Positions 5,163 to 11,713 of a stretch of DNA of 16,232 nucleotides are shown piece after piece. Location of the stretch: assembly GCA_963652495.1 (NCBI GenBank), contig CAVJTU010000070.1, positions 1-16,232 on the forward strand, read 5' to 3'. The position numbers and the translations under genes are program-made. The notes under the pieces are model-generated. The model was not told the DNA's origin. It did not search any database and was given only the letters and a program-made list of their open reading frames with translations. How positions within the stretch are numbered: position 1 is the stretch's first letter; the number at the start of each line of letters is the position of its first letter. Source of the DNA: Anthropogastromicrobium sp963652495 (lineage in GTDB: Bacteria; Bacillota; Clostridia; Lachnospirales; Lachnospiraceae).

Positions 5163-6155
5163 TCACTCTTCCTTCTTCATCTCGTGCAGCACATATTGCA
5201 CCATCTCTTGATGTTCCTTTGAGTAACCAAAGAAAAAGTTTGGATAACGCGTGTTTAACTCGTGGTAAATGGCACTGACTTCGCGGTGCGTCTTTCCGCT
5301 TAATGTGTATTCTTCGCCCTTCATGGTTACGACATGAATCGTGTAACTTAATTGCTTCCCCTTCAAGGTGCGGCGCATCGCGGCGTGGTCATAAATCCAC
5401 AGAACAGCTTCGAGTGGAACAATAGCGCAGACTTCATCGGAGAGTTCCACAAGATAGCGTGGTGTCAGGATGAGCGTCTTTGTTCTCAGCAAAATCTTTC
5501 GGTGGATCTGTTTTTCCATATCGGCCAGAATGTGCTCTGCATCGCCGTAGCGTTCTAGGTTTCGGTAAGTTTTTGTGCGGCGCGGGCTAATGATGTAGGT
5601 GATGGTTCGTATGATAATCACAATCATCAAAACAAACACGGTGAGGAGTACAATCATCAGCACAATTTCTCTGGAATTGAGATAGGCAGTCTGGTTGATA
5701 AAATATTTCTGACAGACGCTCTTTAATGAAGCGGCATCCCATGAAATATTTTCGGCAAGCTTTTGCGTCAACGGATCAAGCGTCTCGGCTCCAAACGCAT
5801 CCACGCGCCCAATGACTGTCTGCCCATCTAAGGTTTCAGCAGCCGGATAACCTGCCGCTGCGCGAATCAGATAAAAATGACAGATGCCGTTTACCAGTTC
5901 ATAATAATAATGGCCGATTAGCTCGTTGCCGGCGATGCAGTCCTCACCGCTATAGTAGAGTGTTCCTGTTTTTATCTTTGCATACAGCACCTTTTTAGCG
6001 GTTGCGTCATTGATCAGCACGGCATTGCTTAGCGTGCGCTTTGTCACATAATCCGTGACGGGAGAACGCCAGACAAGAAAGATTACCACTCCGAGCAGCA
6101 TCAGCGGATAAAACAGGCGCTTAAATTGAGTTTTTCTAATGTATGAGAGAATCAT
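5163..6155 (-). CDS. Two-pass membrane protein of unknown function
   Basis: Protein of 330 residues, family not certain. A basic N-terminus (IRKTQFKR) is followed by a first transmembrane segment at about residues 14-30. An extracytoplasmic domain of ~130 residues follows, with a YYSGEDCIAGNELIGHYYYE stretch. A second transmembrane segment (about 164-190, very Ile/Val-rich) leads to a cytoplasmic domain of ~140 residues rich in beta-prone strands (LILTPRYLVEL, AVLWIYDHAAM, SYTIHVVTMKGEEYTLSG), which looks PH-like. Similar Lachnospiraceae proteins are usually annotated as hypothetical (possibly DUF6709; from memory only). ATG 6155 follows GGAAG. It is monocistronic, with a promoter at 6270-6298, and converges on metY. 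Inverted 29-bp repeats flank it. Confidence 0.75.
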   Translation of the reverse strand: MILSYIRKTQFKRLFYPLMLLGVVIFLVWRSPVTDYVTKRTLSNAVLINDATAKKVLYAKIKTGTLYYSGEDCIAGNELIGHYYYELVNGICHFYLIRAAAGYPAAETLDGQTVIGRVDAFGAETLDPLTQKLAENISWDAASLKSVCQKYFINQTAYLNSREIVLMIVLLTVFVLMIVIIIRTITYIISPRRTKTYRNLERYGDAEHILADMEKQIHRKILLRTKTLILTPRYLVELSDEVCAIVPLEAVLWIYDHAAMRRTLKGKQLSYTIHVVTMKGEEYTLSGKTHREVSAIYHELNTRYPNFFFGYSKEHQEMVQYVLHEMKKEE

Positions 6156-6196
6156 AAGTCTTCCTTTTCCTTGTATGTGTTACTGTGCATTAGCCA

Positions 6197-6225
6197 AAGC
6201 GGACATTCGCAATCCGCTTCGCTAC
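6197..6225 (-). repeat. 29-bp repeat, right copy, forming a hairpin in the 5' leader
   Basis: Partner of 5064-5092 in opposite orientation (24 of 29 identical). In this copy AAGCGGA (6197-6203) and TCCGCTT (6213-6219) pair perfectly, so the leader RNA of the minus-strand gene would carry a 7-bp hairpin about 45 bases upstream of its start codon. Confidence 0.5.
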
Positions 6226-6269
6226 TTGTTTGATTTGGTTAAAAACAAACAGTTGTAGCAATATAGACA

Positions 6270-6298
6270 AGTATAGTAGACTTTGAGGCTTTTGTAAA
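6270..6298 (-). promoter_or_regulatory. Promoter of the minus-strand membrane-protein gene
   Basis: On the minus strand, TTTACA (6293-6298) and TATACT (6270-6275) are exactly 17 bases apart. Transcription would start near 6263, giving a leader of about 108 bases. Confidence 0.65.
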
Positions 6299-6408
6299 TG
6301 AGAAAAAGCTGCGAAAGCTATTCCCTTTTTTACCATTGCGTGATATGCTTTTACTAGGTTTGGCTTTTGTAGTACAGCCTTAAATTTTTGCGGGAGGCAT
6401 GGTTATTT

Positions 6409-7212
6409 ATGGAATTTTTAATCCTATTTGTTGTTGCCATGGTGATTAGTTCCATCGGCTTCAAAAAATTTGTCTGGTTTATCTCGTTGGGATATGGCTT
6501 TGCGATTGCAGGAATCGGAGTGACACTGCTTATTTTGTTCCATTCATCTTTAACGCCAGTTACGGTGATTTTATCGCTCCTATTGATTGTGTATGGATGC
6601 AGACTCAGTGGCTATCTGTTAATCCGGGAGCGAAGAAGTGCATCGTATCAGAATACGATGAGAACGGAAATCAAAGACGGCTCCAATATGAATTTTTTCC
6701 TGAAAATTCTTGTGTGGATTACATGTGCATTGCTTTATTGCTGTGAGGCATCACCAATTTTCTTCAGATTGTTGAATGCAAATGGCGAAGCAGCGCAGAC
6801 CGATGTACTAGCCATCATCGGAACGATTTTAATGGCAGTTGGAATCATTCTGGAATCTGCGTCAGACCTGACAAAAAATGCGTATAAAAAAGCACATCCA
6901 AAGCGTTTTTGCGATGTCGGATTATTTAAACTTGTAAGATGTCCGAATTATTTGGGTGAAGTTCTTACCTGGACTGGCGTGCTGGTGTCCGGAATCACGG
7001 CTCTGAATGGTGCATTACAGTGGTGCGCAGCACTCGCAGGTTGGATTGGCATTGTCTATGTTATGTTTGGCGGCGCGAGAAGACTTGAACTTCGTCAGAA
7101 TAAGAATTATGGAAAGGATCCAGAGTATCAGAAATATGTCAAGACGACACCAATTCTGATTCCATTTGTTCCGCTGTACAGTGTGGCAAAATATAAGTGG
7201 CTGGTAGGGTGA
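6409..7212 (+). CDS. DUF1295 / steroid 5-alpha-reductase-like membrane protein
   Basis: Integral membrane protein of 267 residues. The first ~150 residues are mostly hydrophobic segments. The C-terminal part carries the DUF1295 hallmark: KRFCDVGLFKLVRCPNYLGE around residues 165-185, then WTGVLVSG, and near the end PEYQKYVKTTPILIPFVP. The fold is shared with steroid 5-alpha-reductases and isoprenylcysteine methyltransferases, which act on lipid substrates in the membrane; the substrate here is unknown. ATG 6409 is chosen with GGGAGG at 6392-6397 (11 bases, a little long). A TTG at 6388 in frame would sit on top of the site and is rejected. The next gene starts 10 bases after the stop, so the two form an operon. 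A weak extended -10 (TGATATGCT, 6341-6349) may drive it. Confidence 0.85.
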   Translation: MEFLILFVVAMVISSIGFKKFVWFISLGYGFAIAGIGVTLLILFHSSLTPVTVILSLLLIVYGCRLSGYLLIRERRSASYQNTMRTEIKDGSNMNFFLKILVWITCALLYCCEASPIFFRLLNANGEAAQTDVLAIIGTILMAVGIILESASDLTKNAYKKAHPKRFCDVGLFKLVRCPNYLGEVLTWTGVLVSGITALNGALQWCAALAGWIGIVYVMFGGARRLELRQNKNYGKDPEYQKYVKTTPILIPFVPLYSVAKYKWLVG

Positions 7213-7222
7213 TCGCAGTACT

Positions 7223-7720
7223 ATGGCAAAGAAAAATTATGAGAAATTTCCGTTGTCGCTTGCGCTGTTTGATGCACTGCCGGTGATCTTTTTTTGCATT
7301 TCCATGATTCTCATTGGCGTTAGCTATAAAAATAACGTGTTCATGATCGGGGCGGTGCTTTGTACATTGGCAGGAGCGGGCAAGGTAGTCTGGAAAATCA
7401 TCATCGCAGGAACACGAAAGGATATTGTGATCTTAAACAGACAAATGCGTGTCGTGATGCCAATCGGATTCTTGTGTATTATCATTGGTGTTGTCATGGG
7501 AGCAGTTGCAGGAAGTATTGACGTAGGCGCACTGATGGCAGGCGTTTTGTCATTTCCATCGGTATTCTTTTTTGTAATTACTATTATCGGAATGATTTGT
7601 ATGATGGTATTTGCTGTTAAACTGGACAGCACAAAGCTTTCCTCAAACTGGATTGAACAGATCACAAATGCGATTGCACAAGGCTGTCTGATGCTTGGCA
7701 TTCTCACTATGGTTGTGTGA
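7223..7720 (+). CDS. Small multi-pass membrane protein, unknown function
   Basis: Protein of 165 residues with four to five predicted membrane segments, at about residues 18-34, 38-60, 78-97, 110-132 and 147-165. The short polar loop GTRKDIVILNRQMR between the second and third is probably cytoplasmic. I recognise no family motif and no catalytic residues. It begins 10 bases after the DUF1295 gene, with AGGG near the previous stop as a weak ribosome binding site, so it is probably co-expressed and may partner that protein. No clear terminator follows. Confidence 0.7.
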   Translation: MAKKNYEKFPLSLALFDALPVIFFCISMILIGVSYKNNVFMIGAVLCTLAGAGKVVWKIIIAGTRKDIVILNRQMRVVMPIGFLCIIIGVVMGAVAGSIDVGALMAGVLSFPSVFFFVITIIGMICMMVFAVKLDSTKLSSNWIEQITNAIAQGCLMLGILTMVV

Positions 7721-7762
7721 GAGTGCCATGAGTTGTAACAATGCTTGCAGGTTTGGAAATGC

Positions 7763-7775
7763 GATTGAGTCAATC
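7763..7775. promoter_or_regulatory. 13-bp palindrome just upstream of the methyltransferase promoter
   Basis: GATTGAGTCAATC is a perfect palindrome around a central G, ending 3 bases before the -35 box at 7779. The position suits an operator or activator site. The regulator is unknown. Confidence 0.35.
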
Positions 7776-7778
7776 CTC

Positions 7779-7807
7779 TTGTCAATTTGTGCAAGATCAG
7801 GTATAAT
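7779..7807 (+). promoter_or_regulatory. Promoter of the methyltransferase gene
   Basis: TTGTCA (7779-7784), 17 bases, then a perfect TATAAT (7802-7807). The leader is about 42 bases and purine-rich. Confidence 0.8.
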
Positions 7808-7855
7808 CACGTCTTGAACCTTTGAAGAGAAGAAAAAAGAAAGGCATGGAAATTT

Positions 7856-8623
7856 ATGAACGCATATCATGCATTTGCACTGGTCTACGACCGTATGATG
7901 GAGGAAATCCCATACGGGGAGTGGTGCGATTTTGTGACAGACCAATTAAAGTGCTACGGCATCGAGGATGGGCTGATGCTTGAACTTGGCTGCGGAACGG
8001 GAACCTTAACCGAATTGTTTGCCGCGAAAGGGTTTGACATGATTGGTGTAGATAATTCTGAGGAGATGTTGACAGAGGCCATCGAGAAGCGCGAGCAAAA
8101 TGGCAGCAGGATTCTTTATCTGAATCAGGATATGAGAGAGTTCGAGCTGTATGGCACGGTGCGCGCAGTGGTCAGCCTGTGCGATACAATGAATTATCTT
8201 ACCGAATATGATGACCTTGTTACCGTGTGCCGCCTTGTGAATAATTATCTTGACCCAAGCGGCATTTTTCTGTTTGACTTAAAGACGGATCACTACTATA
8301 AACAGATTGGATGTCAAAGCTTTTCGGATGCCGATGAAGATGTCAGCTATATCTGGGATAACGAGTATGACGAAGATGTGCATATCAACAGCTACGCACT
8401 CACGCTGTTTGTGAAGCAGGAGGGCGATTTGTATGAGCGATTTGATGAGTATCATGAGCAGCGTGCATTTTCAATGGAGGAAGTGCGGTGCGCCATCGAG
8501 GAGGCAGGCATGATTTTTCTGGCTGCGATTGATAAAAACGGTACACCGGCAGGACAAAATACCGACCGTGTTTATATCATTGCACGCGAAAGGGGAAAGA
8601 CACCGATTGAGAACGTCAATTAA
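7856..8623 (+). CDS. Class I SAM-dependent methyltransferase
   Basis: Cytoplasmic protein of 255 residues with a Rossmann-type methyltransferase domain. It opens with YHAFALVYDRMMEEIPYGEW, typical of the YqeM-like group. Motif I is LELGCGTG at residues 42-49, motif II is the acidic VDNSEEML, and a later acidic QDMREFEL and SLCDTMNYLTE mark the cofactor pocket. The C-terminal half is the family's beta-rich extension (YIWDNEYDEDVHINSYALTLF). The methyl acceptor cannot be told from sequence. AAAGG lies 12 bases before ATG 7856. It has a strong promoter and sits directly before hslO, a neighbour pair I have seen in other Lachnospiraceae (from memory). A repeat copy (8636-8667) sits in the gap between them. 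Confidence 0.9.
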   Translation: MNAYHAFALVYDRMMEEIPYGEWCDFVTDQLKCYGIEDGLMLELGCGTGTLTELFAAKGFDMIGVDNSEEMLTEAIEKREQNGSRILYLNQDMREFELYGTVRAVVSLCDTMNYLTEYDDLVTVCRLVNNYLDPSGIFLFDLKTDHYYKQIGCQSFSDADEDVSYIWDNEYDEDVHINSYALTLFVKQEGDLYERFDEYHEQRAFSMEEVRCAIEEAGMIFLAAIDKNGTPAGQNTDRVYIIARERGKTPIENVN

Positions 8624-8635
8624 CGCTGGCAGATA

Positions 8636-8667
8636 ACGTAGCAATCTGGTATCAAAGGGGTAACATC
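8636..8667 (-). repeat. Dispersed repeat (copy R2) lacking the palindrome module
   Basis: Read on the minus strand it is GATGTT directly followed by ACCCCTTTGATACCAG and then ATTGCTACG. The copy at 16152 has the same two blocks separated by 19 extra bases that make up most of a perfect hairpin. So this copy has lost, or never had, that module. It starts 12 bases after the methyltransferase stop codon. Confidence 0.6.
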
Positions 8668-8801
8668 ATTATTAAAAGAAACATAACGGCAGTGGCGGGC
8701 AAAAAGAAGCGGTATCCCCCACTGGCATAAGACAGGTCTGATATGTGAGACTCTGTGAAAATACTGCCTGCGAGTTGAAATAAGAAAGAGAGGATACATT
8801 T

Positions 8802-9668
8802 ATGAATGACTATATGATTCGTGCGACAGCTGCAAATGGCCAGATTCGTGCGTTTGCCGCAACAACAAGGGATCTTACTGAATATGCAAGAAATGCTCAC
8901 AACACAAGTCCGGTTGTCACAGCAGCACTGGGACGTACCATGACAGCAGCTGTCATGATGGGTTCCATGATGAAGGGTGACAAAGATCTTCTTACGATCA
9001 AGATTCAGGGTGACGGTCCTGTAGGCTCCATCACGGTAACAGCAGATTCGCATGGTCACGTAAAGGGCTATGCACAAAATCCGGTTGTACTGATTCCGGC
9101 AAACTCGATTGGAAAGCTTGATGTGGCAGGGGCAATCGGAAAAGGTGTGCTCAGCGTAATTAAGGATATTGGTCTGAAAGATCCATATGTTGGACAGACA
9201 GATCTTGTCAGCGGCGAGATTGCGGAAGATCTGACTTATTATTTTGCAGCATCTGAGCAGACACCATCCAGTGTTGGTCTTGGTGTTTTGATGAACAAGG
9301 ACAACACTGTCCGTCAGGCAGGGGGATTTGTTCTTCAGCTGATGCCGGATGCATCCGAGGAGACGATCGCTGCTCTTGAGAAGAAGTTAGCAAACGTATC
9401 TTCCGTCACCGCAATGCTTGACAGCGGAAAAACACCGGAAGACATTTTGCAGGAGCTTCTTGGCGATATGGAGCTTGCAATCTTAGACCGCATGGCAGTG
9501 TCTTTTAAGTGCAGCTGCAGCAAGGAGCGCTTCGCAAGAGGAATTGCGAGCATCCAGAAATCTGACATTCAGGAGATGATCGATGCCGGAGAAAATACCG
9601 AGACCTGCTGTCAGTTTTGCAATGCAAAGTATGTATTTACACCGGATGAGTTAAAAAAATTGCTTTGA
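8802..9668 (+). CDS. hslO: Hsp33 redox-regulated molecular chaperone
   Basis: Cytoplasmic holdase of 288 residues, activated by oxidation and unfolding when its zinc is released. The N-terminal domain (about 1-230) has DYMIRATAANGQIRAFAATT, the TMTAAVMMGSMMKGD stretch, IQGDGPVGSITVTADSHGHVKGY, and YYFAASEQTPSSVGLGV. The zinc switch is at the C-terminus: Cys237-x-Cys239 and Cys270-xx-Cys273, with an extra Cys269. Length and motifs are complete. GAGAGGA lies about 8 bases before ATG 8802. No clear promoter of its own was seen in the 178-base gap after the methyltransferase gene, so the two are probably co-transcribed. A strong terminator follows 8 bases after the stop. Confidence 0.97.
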   Translation: MNDYMIRATAANGQIRAFAATTRDLTEYARNAHNTSPVVTAALGRTMTAAVMMGSMMKGDKDLLTIKIQGDGPVGSITVTADSHGHVKGYAQNPVVLIPANSIGKLDVAGAIGKGVLSVIKDIGLKDPYVGQTDLVSGEIAEDLTYYFAASEQTPSSVGLGVLMNKDNTVRQAGGFVLQLMPDASEETIAALEKKLANVSSVTAMLDSGKTPEDILQELLGDMELAILDRMAVSFKCSCSKERFARGIASIQKSDIQEMIDAGENTETCCQFCNAKYVFTPDELKKLL

Positions 9669-9675
9669 CATATGA

Positions 9676-9712
9676 AAAAGCCGTATCCATTTTTGGTGGA
9701 TGCGGCTTTTTT
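9676..9712 (+). terminator. Intrinsic terminator of hslO
   Basis: AAAAGCCGTATCCA (9676-9689) pairs with TGGATGCGGCTTTT (9697-9710), with one wobble oriented for the plus strand and a T-run at 9707-9712. The A-tract on the left also lets it act on the convergent minus-strand queT transcript. Confidence 0.92.
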
Positions 9713-9715
9713 GTA

Positions 9716-9760
9716 TGATACCAGAGTCAAAAGGTCAGAAAGCCTTTTGCCCCCAACATC
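9716..9760 (-). repeat. Dispersed repeat (copy R3), short form with the two outer ends joined
   Basis: On the plus strand it opens with TGATACCAG, then CAAAAGG (9728-9734) pairs with CCTTTTG (9743-9749) around TCAGAAAG, and it closes with CCCCCAACATC. Read on the minus strand, the outer left end (GATGTTGGGGGCAAAAGGC) runs straight into the right end of copies R1 and R4 (TTTCTGACCTTTTGA ... GGTATCA). The central part of the long copies is absent. Confidence 0.65.
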
Positions 9761-9770
9761 TTTGTATAGA

Positions 9771-10268
9771 TTAAAGTTCATTATGGAAAATCTGGCGTGC
9801 GCGCTTCTGAAGGGCAAATAAAAGTACCATTCCGAAGATGCCGCAGGAGATGATCTCACCGATACCGACAGTAGCCATCAGATACCAGATGGAATCGGAT
9901 GAACCATAGACGATGCGAAGCACCTGTGGCACTACAATGATATTTGCAAGAATTGGAGGCAGCGGAGCCAGCCATTTACTGAAGCGGCGAAGTTTATATG
10001 TAAAAAATGCGCCGATCAGTGTGGCGAGGGAACCAAATAAAATATCCCAGACGGATGCGCCGGTGATCGTGTTGCTGATGATGCAGCCTACGAAAAGTCC
10101 CGGGATGGCAGCCGGTGTAAAATACGGAAGTATGGTGAGTAACTCGGAAAAACGAACCTGAATCGCACCGTTTGCCAGTCCGAACAGATTTGTCAGCCAT
10201 GTCAAAACGACATACATGGCGGCAATCAGAGCAGCCTGCACCATAAGTAAAACATGTTTATTTCTCAT
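9771..10268 (-). CDS. queT: QueT family queuosine-precursor transporter (ECF S component)
   Basis: Small membrane protein of 165 residues. It matches the QueT/COG4708 family: MVQAALIAAMYVVLTWL, GAIQVRFSELLTILPYFTPAAIPGLFVGCIISN, the LFGSLATLIGAFFTYKLRR stretch, LPPILANIIVVP, and YLMATVGIGEIISCGIFG. Proteins of this family bind preQ1 or related precursors in the membrane and work with shared energy-coupling (ECF) ATPases, which are not in this window. ATG 10268 is the family-typical start (RNKHVLLMVQAALIA). The frame extends upstream into trxA, but that part is out-of-frame trxA sequence. The gap from the trxA stop is 40 bases, so co-transcription with trxA is likely. I see no preQ1 riboswitch in that gap. 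Confidence 0.92.
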   Translation of the reverse strand: MRNKHVLLMVQAALIAAMYVVLTWLTNLFGLANGAIQVRFSELLTILPYFTPAAIPGLFVGCIISNTITGASVWDILFGSLATLIGAFFTYKLRRFSKWLAPLPPILANIIVVPQVLRIVYGSSDSIWYLMATVGIGEIISCGIFGMVLLFALQKRARQIFHNEL

Positions 10269-10308
10269 TTGCGGCGATAAACCCTTCTGTAATGTAGTAA
10301 CTGCCGGA

Positions 10309-10620
10309 TCATAATCCCAGCATACGTTCAATAGATGTCTTGGAGGTGACACCTGTCACCTGATTGATTAGCTGACCATCATTGAAGATGATCAGTGTCG
10401 GGATGGAAGTGATTCCATACTCGGAGGCCAAATCCGGTTCTTCATCGACATTTACTTTTCCAAATACGATGTTGGAGTGCTCAGAAGCAAGCTGATCGAT
10501 GATTGGAGCCTGCATACGGCACGGCCCACACCAGGTAGCCCAGAAATCAAGCAGCACAGGTTTATCAGACTTTAAAACGATTTCATTAAAATTGCTCTTT
10601 GTAATAGTTAAAACGGACAT
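10309..10620 (-). CDS. trxA: Thioredoxin
   Basis: Cytoplasmic dithiol oxidoreductase of 103 residues. The active site is Trp30-Cys31-Gly-Pro-Cys34 in LLDFWATWCGPCR, and the cis-proline is Pro74 in TSIPT. Normal length for bacterial thioredoxin 1. AAGGAG lies 8 bases before ATG 10620. It sits between mtnN (111 bases upstream) and queT (40 bases downstream). Unlike canonical thioredoxins it has AP rather than KP after the active site (MQAPIID), which is common in clostridial forms. Confidence 0.97.
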   Translation of the reverse strand: MSVLTITKSNFNEIVLKSDKPVLLDFWATWCGPCRMQAPIIDQLASEHSNIVFGKVNVDEEPDLASEYGITSIPTLIIFNDGQLINQVTGVTSKTSIERMLGL

Positions 10621-10648
10621 AGTAAAACTCCTTTCTCGAAATAGTATG

Positions 10649-10664
10649 CACCCGAAAACGGGTG
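10649..10664 (-). promoter_or_regulatory. Hairpin in the trxA leader
   Basis: On the minus strand CACCCG-TTTT-CGGGTG is a perfect 6-bp stem ending about 15 bases before the trxA ribosome binding site. A TACTAT (10641-10646) just downstream could be a -10 box, but no matching -35 was found. A second inverted repeat (TTGGCGC 10690-10696 / GCGCCAA 10737-10743) joins the end of mtnN to this gap. No convincing terminator separates mtnN from trxA. Confidence 0.35.
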
Positions 10665-10731
10665 GTTATTCATGTCAGCATCCAATCAATTGGCGCAAAA
10701 TCAATGATCATTAACAATAAAGAAAAAACGA

Positions 10732-11439
10732 TCAAAGCGCCAACAGCTTTGTGATCAATGTCTCAACGAGACGTGCAGAATGATAGGATGCCATTTTGGA
10801 GAATTGTGTGTAATCCATGGTTGCACTGCCATCTGCTTTATCGGAGATGGAACGGATGATTAAAAATGGCACTTCATTGATTGAAGCAACATGGGCAACA
10901 GCGCCGCCCTCCATTTCAGCACAAAGACCATGAAAAGTATCAATCAGCCAGTTTTTCTTTTCATGATCAGAGATGAACTGGTCGCCAGTCAGAATCAGAC
11001 CTTCGTAAACGGTGACATCCGGGTTGGCCTCGTGGCTGCAGGCGACAGCAAGATCGTGAAGCTTTCTGTCCGGTGTGAATACCTTTCCGGTGTCTGGAAC
11101 ATCACCAAGCTGATAGCCAAGGTCTGTTACATCGAGGTCGTGCTGAATTACCTCAGTGGAGACAACGATATCGCCAATGTTAATGCGAGCATCCAGAGAG
11201 CCGGCGGAACCTGTGTTTACGATCATCTTTACATCAAACAGATCAATTAATATCTGAGTGCAGGCTGCGGCATTGACCTTTCCGATGCCGGCTTTTACGA
11301 TAACGACTGGATACTCATGGATGGTACCGCAGAAGAAAGACAGTCCGGCTTTTTTGACGGTCTTTTCGAGTGAAAGGCGCTCAAGCAACAGGTCAATTTC
11401 CTGCTGCTCGGCACCGATAATACCAAGTGTTTTTTTCAT
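10732..11439 (-). CDS. mtnN: 5'-methylthioadenosine/S-adenosylhomocysteine nucleosidase
   Basis: Cytoplasmic enzyme of 235 residues that cleaves adenine from methylthioadenosine and S-adenosylhomocysteine, the by-products of SAM use and of methyltransferases, and feeds methyl-cycle salvage. Motifs: GIIGAEQQEI with the catalytic Glu14 (equivalent to E. coli Glu12), KAGIGKVNAA, NTGSAGSLD, CAEMEGGAVAHVA with the ribose-binding Glu177, and RSISDKADG with catalytic Asp200. Length matches the family. AAAGGTGG lies 10 bases before ATG 11439. It is probably the first gene of an mtnN-trxA-queT unit on the minus strand. No clear promoter was recognised in 11440-11526, just before the repeat copy at 11527. 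Confidence 0.96.
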   Translation of the reverse strand: MKKTLGIIGAEQQEIDLLLERLSLEKTVKKAGLSFFCGTIHEYPVVIVKAGIGKVNAAACTQILIDLFDVKMIVNTGSAGSLDARINIGDIVVSTEVIQHDLDVTDLGYQLGDVPDTGKVFTPDRKLHDLAVACSHEANPDVTVYEGLILTGDQFISDHEKKNWLIDTFHGLCAEMEGGAVAHVASINEVPFLIIRSISDKADGSATMDYTQFSKMASYHSARLVETLITKLLAL

Positions 11440-11526
11440 AAGAATAAAACCACCTTTCTTGTTTTTCCCTTAGAGTTGAATCCGAAAGCTGCTGCAAAAT
11501 AGCTGCATAAACTTGAGCGTTCACGG

Positions 11527-11661
11527 ATTTTGTCCCTTTGATACCAGATTGCTACGTGCTTTGCACTTTCGCAATCTTCAAAAACATTNNNNNNNNNNGG
11601 TCAAAAATCCTCTTGCAAGCAAGCTTGCATCGGCTTTCTGACCTTTTGACCCCGGTATCAT
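11527..11661 (+). repeat. Dispersed repeat (copy R4), both halves with an assembly gap inside
   Basis: Left half: ATTTTGTCCC, then TGATACCAG (11539-11547), then a hairpin AGATTGC (11546-11552)/GCAATCT (11571-11577) with inner GTGC/GCAC (11556-11559/11563-11566). Right half (11599-11661) equals the start of the window and ends in GGTATCA (11654-11660). The termini form an inverted repeat. The left half is the same as 16181-16232 apart from a base or two. The true length is unknown because of the N run. Confidence 0.8.
11589..11598. other. Assembly gap (10 N)
   Basis: Ten N inside the repeat copy at 11527-11661. The bases before the gap equal those at the end of the window, and the bases after it equal those at the start. 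It is a scaffold join across a multi-copy sequence; the 10 N need not reflect the real length. Confidence 0.95.
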
Positions 11662-11713
11662 ACAGTATATCAGTCAGATTAAAAGTCTGCAAGGAAAACT
11701 TTTCCGGAGTGAC

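Noticed and set aside
10269..10311. preQ1 riboswitch before queT
   Set aside because: The 40-base gap lacks the C-rich loop and A-rich tail arrangement of preQ1-I and is too short for classes II and III.
10269..10352. Upstream extension of the queT frame
   Set aside because: These 28 codons overlap the end of trxA in another frame, lack a ribosome binding site and are absent from the normal QueT N-terminus.
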